Source: Mycobacterium xenopi (lineage in GTDB: Bacteria; Actinomycetota; Actinomycetes; Mycobacteriales; Mycobacteriaceae). From it: DNA of 64,000 bases. The notes beneath the pieces were generated by a model. The model did not search any database. It had not been told where the DNA came from and worked only from the letters and a program-made list of their open reading frames with translations. The translations under genes and the position numbers were made by a program. The stretch lies in NCBI RefSeq assembly GCF_009936235.1, contig NZ_AP022314.1, positions 1,488,001 to 1,552,000 on the forward strand, given 5' to 3'. Positions 1 through 9,700 of the stretch are shown in pieces (the stretch's first letter is position 1; each line of letters begins with the position of its first letter).

Positions 1-34
1 CGTCCTCAACGCGGTGATGCCGACGCGGCTTTAA
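1..34 (+). CDS. C-terminal tail of an unidentified upstream gene
   Basis: A reading frame enters from the left edge and closes with TAA at 32-34, leaving only about ten codons that end in Pro-Thr-Arg-Leu. It stops two bases before the target duplication of the IS1380 element. The piece is too short to assign to a family. By synteny it would be the gene before Rv1156, but the residues do not match the Rv1155 end that I remember. Confidence 0.3.
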   Translation, partial: VLNAVMPTRL

Positions 35-40
35 ACTAAG

Positions 41-1733
41 CCTAAATCCGTGGATGGTTCCGGTGATTTGATCGGCGTGTGAACAGCGAAAATGCCTTCT
101 GAACTGGGACAATACGAGTGCTGAGGCCGCATTTGTCCATAGTCCGGGAAGGCACTTTCGATGCACTCATCGTATACGTTCACCACCGGATCGGCGGTGT
201 TTGACGAGCAGAATCTGCTGTCGGCGGCCGGGTTGGTGCCAGTGCTGGAACTGGCTGAGCAGACCGGTCTTTCGGAATTGATCAACGAGCGCGTGGATCT
301 GCCGTCGACTCGGGTGAAGTCCGGCGCGGTCAACCCGGCTGGCAAGCTGACCTCGATCGTCGCCGGGATGATGTGCGGCGCGGACAGCATCGATGATGCC
401 AATGTGCTGCGCGCCGGCGGCACACCCCGGGTGTTCAACGAGGTATATGCCCCATCGACGTTGGGGATCTTTTTGCGCGAGTTCACCTTCGGGCATACCA
501 AACAACTCGCCGCAGTGGCCCGCGAGCATCTGATCGCACTGGCGGCGCGCACCCGCTGCTGGCTGGCGCCGACGAGCGGATGTTTTTGGACATCGACTCG
601 CTGCTGCGCCCGGTCTACGGCCACGCCAAGCAGGGCGCCTCCTTCGGTCATGCCAAGATCGCCAGCCGCGCGCTGCTGCGGCTGGGCCTGTCCCCACAGA
701 TCACCACCATCTCCACGGCGACCGCCGCGCCGGTGATCGCCGAGGCGCAGCTACGGAGCGGCAAAGCCGCCTCCGGGCGCGGTGCCGCATACCAGCTCAA
801 GCAGGCGATCACCACCGCGAAAGCGATCAACCCCGACGCGCCGATCCTGGTGCGCGGCGACTCAATGTTTGGCACCAAGAAAGTGATCACCACCTGCATT
901 CAGCGAGGCGCCGAATTCTCCCTGTCGATCAGCCGCAACAAGCGCATCAACGCCGCGATCGCCGCCATCGACGAGGCCGCCTGGACCCCGGTGCACTACC
1001 CGGGCGCGGTCGAAGACCCCGACACCGGGGCGTTGATCTCCGATGCCCAGGTCGCCGAAACCCCCTACACCCTGCGCCTGGCCCGCGGCCGAACACTGAC
1101 CGTGCGGCTGGTAGTGCGCCGGGTCAAAGACGCCCGCCACCTGGATGCGTTGTTTCCGGTGTGGCGCTATCACCCGTTTGTCACCAACTCCGCGCTGCCG
1201 GTCGACCAGGCCGATATCACCCACCGACGCCACGCCATCATCGAAACCACCTTCGCCGATTTAATCGACGGCCCACTGGCACACATCCCGTCGGGGCTGT
1301 TCGCGGCCAACTGCGCCTGGCTGGCCTGCGCGGTGATCGCCCATAACCTGCTGCGCGCCGTCGGCACCCTCGCCGGTGGCCACCATGCCGTGGCCCGCGG
1401 GGCTACCCTGCGCCGCGACCTGATCAACATCCCGGCCCGCTTCGCCGCCCCGGCCCGCAAACCAATGCTGCACCTACCCGCCCACTGGCATTGGCGAGCC
1501 AGATGGAAGGCCCTGTGGCACAACGTCATCGGTTACCCGATCGCGCAACCCCGCGCCGCCTGACCCCACCTTCCAAGCCCTGTCCGCCCCGCCATCCCAG
1601 GCCCGACCCAAGGAACCCAAAGGAAAGCTGGTACAGGCCAGCGGATCACCCACGCCCCACCGCGCCACACTCGGCCGCATCCCAAAACAACCGCGTCGAC
1701 GGCAACACGAAATCACCCATCCACGGATTCAGG
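41..1733 (+). mobile_element. IS1380-family insertion sequence, complete with terminal repeats and target duplication
   Basis: The ends are imperfect inverted repeats: CCTAAATCCGTGGATGG at 41-57 and its complement with one mismatch at 1717-1733. The 5-base direct repeat CTAAG flanks them at 36-40 and 1734-1738, so both boundaries are exact. The element is 1693 bp, normal for the family, and has one transposase gene on the plus strand. Insertion was next to the start codon of the HhH-GPD gene, so that gene is now read from sequence belonging to the IS edge. Intact ends and duplication point to a recent insertion. Confidence 0.92.
161..1563 (+). pseudogene. IS1380-family DDE transposase, single -1 frameshift
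   Basis: The transposase starts with ATG at 161 and its N-terminal third reads well to about 550. The frame then jumps and the rest (conserved LDIDSLLRPVYGHAK block, GDSMFG block, C-terminal IETTFADLIDG block) continues in the next frame to TGA at 1563. Restoring one C in the run at 551-554 rejoins the halves as an Ala-Arg-Thr-Pro-Leu-Leu stretch. IS1380 transposases are normally one ORF without programmed frameshifting, so this is either an inactive copy or a sequence error. The catalytic regions are otherwise preserved. Confidence 0.88.
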
Positions 1734-1741
1734 CTAAGCGG

Positions 1742-2341
1742 GTGCCCAAACTGCAGCTCGCTCAGGACGCGGCCGCCGACGCGCTGCTGAGTTCAAACCC
1801 TTTCGCGTTGCTGGTGGGGATGCTGCTTGACCAGCAGGTGCCGATGGAGACCGCTTTCGCGGGGCCGAAGAAAATCGCCGACCGCATGGGCGGCTTCGAC
1901 GCGACCGAGATCGCCAACTACGACCCGGGCAAGTTCGCTGCATTGTGCTCGCAGCGGCCTGCCATCCACCGCTTTCCGGGTTCGATGGCCAAACGCATCC
2001 AGGAGCTGGCGCAAGTGATCGCGGACCGTTACGCCGGTGACGCGGCCGCCGTGTGGACCGCCGGTGACCCCGACGGCCCCGAGCTGCTGAGACGGCTCAA
2101 GGGGCTGCCCGGCTTCGGCGAGCAGAAAGCACGTATTTTCTTGGCGTTGCTGGGCAAGCAATACGGCGTCACCCCGGAGGGCTGGCGGGCGGCGGCAGGC
2201 GACTACGGCAAGTCCGGGACGCACATGTCGGTTGCCGACGTCGTCGACGCCCGCTCGCTCGCGCAGGTGCGATCACACAAAAAGCAGATGAAGGCAGCCA
2301 AGACGGCGGCTCCGACGCTGAGGCGAAAGGTGGCAACGTGA
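1742..2341 (+). CDS. HhH-GPD superfamily DNA glycosylase-like protein (Rv1156 type)
   Basis: The 199-residue protein matches my recollection of M. tuberculosis Rv1156. It has an N-terminal helical part (LLVGMLLDQQVPMETAF) and a helix-hairpin-helix motif, LPGFGEQKARIF, near residues 120-132, as in the HhH-GPD base-excision fold. A catalytic Asp/Lys pair cannot be assigned by eye, so glycosylase activity is inferred only from the fold. The GTG at 1742 gives the known N-terminus (Pro-Lys-Leu-Gln-Leu). Three bases before it is the IS1380 target duplication, so the native ribosome binding site has been displaced. The stop overlaps the next gene by four bases (GTGA). Confidence 0.85.
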   Translation: MPKLQLAQDAAADALLSSNPFALLVGMLLDQQVPMETAFAGPKKIADRMGGFDATEIANYDPGKFAALCSQRPAIHRFPGSMAKRIQELAQVIADRYAGDAAAVWTAGDPDGPELLRRLKGLPGFGEQKARIFLALLGKQYGVTPEGWRAAAGDYGKSGTHMSVADVVDARSLAQVRSHKKQMKAAKTAAPTLRRKVAT

Positions 2342-2484
2342 AGACACACCTAAACTGTCCGTGCGGCGAGGCGATCGTGGGCAAGGACGAAGACGAGCTG
2401 GTCGAACTGACCCAGGCGCATCTCGCCGACGCGCATCCCGGTCTTGAGTACGACCGCGACGCGATCCTCTTCATGGCGTACTGA
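2338..2484 (+). CDS. DUF1059-type small protein, 48 aa
   Basis: This small gene overlaps the HhH-GPD gene by four bases (GTGA), which suggests translational coupling. The product is 48 residues with a CPCG motif at residues 7-10, an acidic KDEDEL stretch, a THAD-like histidine region (AHLADAHP), and a tail ending Phe-Met-Ala-Tyr. That layout is typical of DUF1059 proteins, which have no established function. The paired cysteines and histidines would suit a small metal-binding fold, but this is inference. Confidence 0.75.
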   Translation: MKTHLNCPCGEAIVGKDEDELVELTQAHLADAHPGLEYDRDAILFMAY

Positions 2485-2546
2485 GTCGTCCTCCTGCCGC
2501 GCGCGTACCTACTTCGCCCGCTCGCGGCCAAGGCGCCAGACGAACG

Positions 2547-3482
2547 CTACGGCACCACCGTCGAGCCGATGGTGGGCATGAACTGGCACTGCTTGTCTTT
2601 GGTCGTGACCTGCCCGAAGATCGTCGACATGATGCTGCCCGACCCAGTGTCGGCGATGGCGGTCAGGGTGGTCGGCCCGTCCGGATTGATGTCGGGGCGC
2701 GGTTTGAGCGTCGCACTGCCCGACTTGCCGGTGGTGAGGTTCACCCAGGTCACGTTCAGCGGCAGCTTCTGCACCTCGGCGGGCCCCGGTGTGCCGATCG
2801 CGGTGAACACGTAGGCGGTTTGGCCGGGACCGGGGCCGGGCGCAGGGATCTTGGCGGGGCCCGCGACCGACAGCGCGGTCGCGATGGAATTGCTGCCATC
2901 GGCCAGGCATCCGGTGCCGATAGACGGGTACATGAAGTCCTGGGTGGGCGGAGAGTCCGGCCCGAAACCAGGGGCCGCGGCGGTTTCGGCGGGCGCGGGG
3001 CCACCCGGCGCGGGTGTGGGCGTCGGAGCAGCGGCGGGTGGCGGCGCCGGCGCGACAGAGGCTGCCGCAGGGGGCGGGCCGGCGGCATGGGCGGGGTCGA
3101 TCCCGGTAGGCAGGTGTGCCTGAGTGCCCGGTTCTACGCCGGGCGCTGGCACGTGGGCCGCCGGAACACCGGGACCGGCGGGGTCCTGCACGAACTGGTT
3201 CACCGCCGAGGCAACGCTTTTCGACTGGTCCGGGGCGCTGGGATTGTGAGAGAACACCGACGCCGCCGCCATCAGCAGCTGTGTTGCCTGCTCAGGGTTG
3301 GCTGCGGCCTGCTGGATGATCGGACTTAGCTGGGTTATCGCCGGCAGCCCCGGGAGTTGTTGGGACGGTATCGGTTGCGGTGGCACCGGTTCGGCTGCAA
3401 CGCGGGGACATAGCGCTAAACCGACGGTCGAGGCGATGGCCACAGCGGCGAAGCCGCTGCCCAACTTGCAGGTGCTTGGCAC
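2547..3482 (-). CDS. Secreted Ala/Pro-rich protein (Rv1157c type)
   Basis: The 311-residue protein begins with GTG at 3482 behind a good GGGAGGA site. It has a signal peptide ending about residue 30 (RVAAEP), so export is expected. Residues about 120-180 are a low-complexity Pro/Ala linker. A more ordered C-terminal domain of about 120 residues follows, holding two cysteines (GTGCLADG and DKQCQF) that could form a disulfide outside the membrane. The position matches Rv1157c. It is transcribed convergently toward the DUF1059 gene. The function is unknown. Confidence 0.8.
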   Translation of the reverse strand: MPSTCKLGSGFAAVAIASTVGLALCPRVAAEPVPPQPIPSQQLPGLPAITQLSPIIQQAAANPEQATQLLMAAASVFSHNPSAPDQSKSVASAVNQFVQDPAGPGVPAAHVPAPGVEPGTQAHLPTGIDPAHAAGPPPAAASVAPAPPPAAAPTPTPAPGGPAPAETAAAPGFGPDSPPTQDFMYPSIGTGCLADGSNSIATALSVAGPAKIPAPGPGPGQTAYVFTAIGTPGPAEVQKLPLNVTWVNLTTGKSGSATLKPRPDINPDGPTTLTAIADTGSGSIMSTIFGQVTTKDKQCQFMPTIGSTVVP

Positions 3483-3519
3483 GGTATCCTCCCCGGTTCG
3501 TGGTGGGTCAGCGGGTTGG

Positions 3520-4131
3520 TCAGGGCAGCGCCGACAGCGGCACTAACAGCGGGTTGGAAGCCGGTGCCATGGTGGATATCGGTGTGGGCGGCTGGGCGAT
3601 GCTGCGCGGAATCGGGACGCCGCCGGGCGTCAGCGAGGCCAGATCGCCCGGGAGCGAAACCTGTTGGGGGAGCGGCACCGGCAAGAACGGCACGTTGGGC
3701 AGGCTGACCTTGGCGTTGGGCAGCAGCTGCGACGGCCCCGTCGCCGGGGTGGCCGCGGTCGTCCCCGGCAACACCGACGTCATCCCCGGGACAGCGGCCG
3801 CTGTCCCAGGAAGCGCCGACGTTGCGGCCGGGGCGAGGGCGGTCGCGCCGGGAACGGCCGCAGGTCCGGGCTGCGGAACCTGGATCGCTGCGCTGGCCAG
3901 CGGTGGCGGCGTCGGGGGTGTCGGTTGGGTGCCGGTGAGGGCCGTCGTCAGGTTCTGCAGAACCTGGGGCGCATTGGCCGCCGAATTAGCCAGCTGCTCA
4001 CCGATATTGGGAGCCGGCGCCGGCTGCCCCGTGTCGGCGTTGGCGGTGCCTAACAGGCCGCCCGTGAGCAGCGCGGCCAACGAGGCCACCACAACCGCGG
4101 TGGCGCGTAACACAGTCCAGATGGTCGACAT
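3520..4131 (-). CDS. Secreted Ala/Pro-rich protein (Rv1158c type)
   Basis: The 203-residue protein starts at ATG 4131 (Met-Ser-Thr-Ile-Trp), chosen over an upstream ATG at 4203 because AGGGAGAG sits right before it and the signal peptide then begins at once. The signal runs to about residue 33 (TANADTG). The rest is repetitive in Pro, Ala, Thr and Leu, with motifs such as LPGTAAAVPG repeated in variant form. Only 37 bp separates it from the Rv1157c-type gene downstream, so the two are probably one transcript. There is no recognised domain; the function is unknown. Confidence 0.75.
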   Translation of the reverse strand: MSTIWTVLRATAVVVASLAALLTGGLLGTANADTGQPAPAPNIGEQLANSAANAPQVLQNLTTALTGTQPTPPTPPPLASAAIQVPQPGPAAVPGATALAPAATSALPGTAAAVPGMTSVLPGTTAATPATGPSQLLPNAKVSLPNVPFLPVPLPQQVSLPGDLASLTPGGVPIPRSIAQPPTPISTMAPASNPLLVPLSALP

Positions 4132-4290
4132 GGCTCTCCCTGATTCTTGGCGACGGGTCCCGGGCCGATACTTCGCGCGATACCAAAGTGACTCAAGTGA
4201 CACATGTGGCGGTTATTCGATCGTTACCCAGCTGATCGGTTGCGGTGACCGGCGCGCCGTCGTGGGGGCAAGCCGCCGTCAGGTCGATAG

Positions 4291-5549
4291 TTGATCGCTA
4301 AAGTCGGGCAGATAGACACCACCGCGGCCGCCCCGGCGGCAACCACCATCCGCCGGCAGGCGATCCCCCTGGGAGCTGCCGCGCCGGTGCTGCTGTGCCT
4401 GAGCGTCGCGGCCCGCCTGGCCTGGACCTACCTGGCACCCAACGGCGCCAACTTCGTCGACCTGCACGTCTACCTCGGCGCTGCGGCCACCCTCGACCAT
4501 CCGGGCAGCCTCTACAGCTACGTCTATGCCGACCAGACACCGGATTTCCCGCTGCCGTTCACCTACCCCCCGTTCGCCGCAGTGGTCTTCTACCCGCTGC
4601 ATTTCCTGCCGTTCGGCCTGGTCGCGTTCCTGTGGACGGTCGGGACCATGGCCGCGCTGTACGGCGTGGTCCGCATCAGCCAGCGCTTGCTCGGCGCGCC
4701 GCCGACAGCGGCCGACGCGGGGCCATGTGCTGGACCGCGGTATCCATCTGGATCGAACCGCTGCGCAGCACGTTCGACTACGGTCAGATCAACGTCCTGC
4801 TGGTGCTGGCCGGGCTCTGGGCCGTTTACACCACACGCTGGTGGTTATCGGGCTTGCTGGTCGGACTGGCGGCCGGGATCAAGCTGACCCCGGCGATCAC
4901 CGGCCTCTACTTCATCGGCGTACGACGTTGGGGCACGGCGGTATTCTCCGCGGTGATCTTTGCGGCCAGTGTCGCGGTGTCGACACTTGTGGTGGGGGAC
5001 CAGGTCCGCTACTACTTCACCGACTTGATTCGCGACACCGACCGGGTTGGGCCGATCTGCACGACGTTCAATCAGTCCTGGCGCGGGGCCATCTGCCGGA
5101 TCTTCGGTCACGACGCCGGCTATGACCCGCTGGTGCTGGCGGCGATCCTGCTTACCGCGGTACTGGCCCTGCTGGCATGGCGGGTACTGAGCAGCGGCGT
5201 CGGCGCGCCGGACCGGTTGGGCATGGTGCTGGTGGTGGAGTTGTTCGGGCTACTGCTGTCACCGATCTCATGGACCCACCACTGGGTATGGCTGGTGCCG
5301 TTGATGGTGTGGCTGTTTCACGGCCCGCTCTCCGAACGCCGCGGCGCGCGGATTCTGGGCTGGGGCTGGCTCGCGCTGACCATCGTCGGTGTGCCGTGGC
5401 TGCTGAGCTTCGCGCAGCCGACGATCTGGCAGGCCGGCCGGCCGTGGTATCTGGCCTGGGGCGGCCTGGTCTACATCGTGGCCACGCTGGCCACGCTGGC
5501 CTGGATCGCCCTGAGCGGACGGCGGACGGTCAGCTCGGGGTCCCGATAA
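4291..5549 (+). pseudogene. pimE: PimE, polyprenol-phosphate-mannose dependent alpha-1,2-mannosyltransferase, frameshifted in this sequence
   Basis: PimE adds the fifth mannose during phosphatidylinositol mannoside synthesis on the periplasmic face of the membrane (GT-C fold). The N-terminal half reads from TTG 4291 and includes the catalytic-type Asp in NFVDLHVY near residue 57. The frame breaks at 4719-4722, where one G is missing from a G run, and continues to TAA at 5549 with the conserved FDYGQINVLLVLAGLWAVY and SPISWTHHWVWLVP blocks. An in-frame TAG lies just before the TTG, and a plausible longer N-terminus exists in another frame, so a second indel near 4290 is possible. The many intact membrane helices suggest a working gene with base-call errors. 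The end overlaps the pterin dehydratase gene by 20 bp. Confidence 0.85.
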
Positions 5550-5820
5550 TCCCGTTGATGTCGCGCGCCATTGCTATGTCGTTTTGGGTGATGCCGCCCT
5601 CGGCATGCGTCACCAGCATGAAAGTGACTGTCCGCCAACGAATGTCAATGTCCGGATGGTGATTTTTGGCCTCCGCGTGCTCGGCTACCCGGCGCACCGC
5701 GTCGATGCCGGCCATAAATGACGGGAACTTGACCGACCGGCGCAGCACACCGCCTGCTCGTTCCCAGCCGTCGAGGTCTGGGAGTGCGGCGTCGACTTGC
5801 TCATCGGTTAACACAGCCAT
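5530..5820 (-). CDS. Pterin-4a-carbinolamine dehydratase (PhhB/DCoH family)
   Basis: The 96-residue protein has the family signature: AEAKNHHPDIDIRWRTV near residues 49-65, with the two histidines and the proline-aspartate that form the active site, followed by THAEGGIT. The enzyme dehydrates 4a-hydroxytetrahydrobiopterin. In mycobacteria its physiological pterin is not clear. It matches the small gene between pimE and mutT2 in M. tuberculosis (Rv1159A). Its ATG at 5820 lies 25 bp from the divergent mutT2 start, so the two share a very compact promoter region. Confidence 0.9.
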   Translation of the reverse strand: MAVLTDEQVDAALPDLDGWERAGGVLRRSVKFPSFMAGIDAVRRVAEHAEAKNHHPDIDIRWRTVTFMLVTHAEGGITQNDIAMARDINGIIGTPS

Positions 5821-5845
5821 GCATCGACGGTACCGTCAGTCCACG

Positions 5846-6229
5846 ATGCCGAACCAGATCATCGTCGCCGGAGCCGTCATCGCCCACGGCACACTGCTGG
5901 TGGCACAACGGGATCGCCCTCCGGAATTGGCCGGGCGCTGGGAACTACCCTGCGGCAAGGTCAGGGCAGGTGAAACCGAGCCCGACGCGCTGGCGCGCGA
6001 ACTGGCCGAAGAACTCGGCGTCGAGGTGGCGGTCGGCGAGCGGTTGGGCGGCGACATTGATCTCGACGCCACGGCGACGCTGCGGGCCTATCGGGTCGAG
6101 GTGATCCGTGGTCGGCCCCACCCTCGCGATCACCGCGCGCTGCGCTGGGTCACGGCCGCCGAGCTGCATACCGTGGACTGGGTACCGGCCGACCGGGGAT
6201 GGCTGGCAGCCTTGGCCGAGGCCCTGTAA
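5846..6229 (+). CDS. mutT2: MutT2-type Nudix hydrolase
   Basis: The 127-residue Nudix protein carries the full box GX5EX7REUXEEXGU, starting at GKVRAGE and ending at ARELAEELGVE. The residue just before the box is Cys (WELPCGKV) where M. tuberculosis MutT2 has Gly; it is outside the catalytic set. The family hydrolyses oxidised or methylated nucleoside triphosphates such as 5-methyl-dCTP, limiting mutation. ATG 5846 gives the N-terminus Met-Pro-Asn-Gln-Ile, in line with the known protein, although the C-terminus is about 14 residues shorter than in M. tuberculosis. Confidence 0.88.
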   Translation: MPNQIIVAGAVIAHGTLLVAQRDRPPELAGRWELPCGKVRAGETEPDALARELAEELGVEVAVGERLGGDIDLDATATLRAYRVEVIRGRPHPRDHRALRWVTAAELHTVDWVPADRGWLAALAEAL

Positions 6230-6705
6230 ACGGTCAAGCGGGCCGGTGCCAGCAACCATAGCCGCCACGCCCACAGGGTTCTTGCAGCAAAGACACAGGA
6301 ATGTCGAAGGTGCGATTTGTGACCTAGTTTTTACAGCGCCATACAAAACATTTACGCCGAGTTACCGCTGTGTTAGCAGCGCTGATGCTTTCCTGTACGG
6401 CGTGGGTATGGCTTCCAGCCCTATTACCGGCGCGTTTCGACGCGGCGTCGCGGTGCCGGCGATCGGCCTCATCGCTAACAGCGCCTCGACTGCCAGCATG
6501 GTCCTCCCGCAACCCACCGCCTATGCTTGTGGGTGGTCGCTGACCAGCGCGGGGGCTGAGGCACATGGCCATGCCGGTACCTGGTCGGCCGGGTCGGCGA
6601 GGTCGCCGTCGAATCTCGCTGACCCATCCCGGATACACCGCAACGGGGTTGCCCGCCCAAGGCCGTTAGGCCCGAGCGCGCCGCGACGTGTAAGGAGGTC
6701 CACAC
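6230..6705. other. Intergenic region upstream of narGHJI
   Basis: This 476-base gap presumably holds the nar promoter. The stretch 6320-6400 is AT-rich for this genome. A strong ribosome site (AAGGAGG) sits 8 bases before the narG GTG. I see no convincing DosR box. Short open frames, for example from 6411, run into narG out of frame and show no recognisable protein. Confidence 0.5.
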
Positions 6706-9700
6706 GTGACTGTGACACCGCAGGTTGGAGGGCCTCTCGAGGAGTTGCTCGAGCGCTGCGGGCGGTTCTTCACACCCGGTGAAATCTCCAAGGACCTGCG
6801 CACGGTCACGCGCCGTGGCGGCCGCGACGCCGACGTGTTCTACCGCGACCGCTGGAGCCACGACAAGGTGGTCCGCTCCACCCACGGGGTCAACTGCACC
6901 GGGTCGTGCTCGTGGAAGATCTACGTCAAGGACGGCATCATCACCTGGGAGACCCAGCAAACCGACTACCCGTCCGTCGGCCCCGACCGGCCGGAGTACG
7001 AGCCGCGCGGCTGTCCCCGCGGCGCATCGTTTTCCTGGTACAGCTATTCACCGACCAGGGTCCGCTACCCGTACGCGCGCGCGGTGCTCGTGCAGATGTT
7101 CCGGGAAGCCAAGGCCCGCCTCGGCGACCCGGTGTTGGCATGGGCCGACATCCAGGCCGACCCGGAGCGCCGCCGCCGCTACCAGCAAGCTCGCGGCAAG
7201 GGTGGCCTGGTCCGGGTGAGCTGGGCCGAAGCCACCGAGATGATCGCCGCCGCGCATGTGCACACGATCAAGACCTACGGCCCGGACCGGGTCGCGGGCT
7301 TCTCGCCCATCCCGGCGATGTCGATGGTCAGCCACGCAGCCGGCTCACGTTTCGTCGAGTTGATCGGCGGCGTGATGACGTCGTTTTACGACTGGTATGC
7401 CGATCTGCCGGTGGCCTCGCCGCAGGTGTTCGGTGACCAGACCGACGTTCCGGAGTCCGGAGACTGGTGGGACGCAGCGTATTTGATCATGTGGGGCTCC
7501 AACGTTCCGATCACCCGAACACCCGACGCGCATTGGATGGCCGAGGCCCGCTACCGCGGCGCCAAGGTGGTGACGGTCAGTCCGGACTACGCCGACAACA
7601 CGAAGTTCGCCGACGAGTGGATGCCGTGCGCGGCGGGCACGGACGCTGCGCTGGCCATGGCGATGGGCCACGTGATCCTCTCCGAATGCTATGTGCAGCA
7701 ACAAGTTCCATTCTTCACGGACTATGCACGCCGTTACACCGACCTGCCGTTTCTGATTAAGCTGGAGGAGCGCGGCGACGCGCTCGTTCCCGGGAAAAAC
7801 CTCAGCGCCGCCGACATTGGCCAAACGGTGGAGAACGCGGCCTTCAAGCCGGTGGTGTTGGACGAGGCCACCAACTCGATTGTGGTGCCCCACGGCTCAA
7901 TCGGATTTCGCTACGGCGAGGACGGCCTTGGAAAGTGGAATCTGGACCTCGGTGACGTGACACCGGTGCTGAGCGTGGAACGCGCGCACGCGACCAACGG
8001 TGAGCGCACCACCGCGCTAGTACGACTCCCCAGCTTCGACACCATCGACGGGCACGGCGAAACCGTCGCGCGCGGCGTGCCGGTGCGCCGGGTTGGCAGC
8101 CACCTGGTATGCACGGTGTTCGACTTGATGCTCGCCCACTACGGGGTCGCGCGTTCCGGGCTGCCCGGCGAGTGGCCCACGGGATACGACGACCCCGGCC
8201 AGCCGTACACGCCGGCCTGGCAGGAGCCGATCACCGGAGTGGCGGCCGCGCAGGCCATTCGGGTAGCGCGAGAATTCGCCCGCAGCGCCGAGGAATCCGG
8301 CGGGCGATCGATGATCATCATGGGTGGCGGGATCTGTCACTGGTTCCACGGCGACGCCATCTACCGGGCGGTGTTAGCGCTGCTGATGCTGACCGGATCG
8401 ATGGGGCGAAACGGCGGTGGGTGGGCCCACTACGTCGGCCAGGAGAAGGTGCGACCGCTGACCGGGTGGCAGACGATGGCGATGGCCACGGACTGGTCAC
8501 GGCCACCCCGGCAGGTGCCCGGTGCCTCCTATTGGTACGCCCACACCGACCAATGGCGCTACGACGCGTACGGCGCTGACAAGCTGGCCAGCCCGATCGG
8601 ACGCGGCCGGTTCGCCGGCAAGCACACCATGGATCTGCTGGCCGCCGCCGCGGCGATGGGATGGAGTCCGTTCTACCCGCAATTCGACCGGTCCAGCCTC
8701 GACGTGGCCGACGAAGCCCATGCGGCAGGCCGGGACGTCGGCGAATACGTGGCCGAACAACTCGCGCAGCGCAAGCTGAAGCTCGCGGTCACCGATCCCG
8801 ACGACCCAGCCAACTGGCCGCGGGTGCTCACCGTGTGGCGTGCCAACCTGATCGGCTCGTCAGGCAAGGGTGGCGAATACTTCTTGCGGCATTTGCTGGG
8901 AACGGACTCCAATGTGCTGGGCGAACCGCCCCAAGAAGGGGTTCGGCCTACAGATGTCGCCTGGGACAAGGAAATTCCGGAGGGCAAGCTCGACCTGATG
9001 ATGTCGATCGACTTCCGGATGACGTCGACGACGTTGGTGTCCGACATTGTGCTGCCGGCCGCGACCTGGTACGAGAAGGCGGATCTGTCCAGCACCGACA
9101 TGCATCCGTATGTGCATGCGTTCAGCCCGGCTACCGACCCGCCATGGGAAACACGTTCGGACTTCGAAGCTTTCGGTGCGATCGCCCGGGCCTTCAGCGC
9201 GATGGCCAAGCACCATCTGGGCACCCGCAACGACGTAGTGCTCACCGCGCTGCTACACGACACCCCGGATGCGCTGGCCTATCCCGATGGTCACGAACGT
9301 GTTTGGTTGCACAGCGGCGAGGTGCCGGTGCCGGGCAAGACCATGAGCAAGCTGGCCGTGGTCGAGCGGGACTATGGCGCGATCTACGACAAGTGGGTGA
9401 CGCTGGGTCCGCTGGTCGAGAAATTCGGGCTGACCGTCAAGGGCTTCACGGTGCATCCCCTCCAAGAGGTCGAGCAACTGGCCGCTAAGTTCGGTGTGAT
9501 GAATTCCGGTGCGGGCCAAGGACGTCCGGCGATCACCACGGCCAACCGGATGGCCGATGTGATACTGCTACTGTCAGGGACATCCAATGGCCGGTTAGCC
9601 GTCGAAGGTTTTCGCGAGCTGGAAAAGCGCACCGGCCAGCGGTTGGCTCACCTGGCCGAGGGCAGCGAGGAAAAGCGCATCACCTACGCCGACGCCCAGG

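Noticed and set aside
541..600. Programmed frameshift in the IS1380 transposase
   Set aside because: The family uses a single ORF, there is no slippery heptamer, and one missing C explains the break.
6318..6334. TGTGA followed by TTTACA upstream of narG as a CRP/FNR-type site
   Set aside because: Only one half-site fits; the second is too degenerate to claim.
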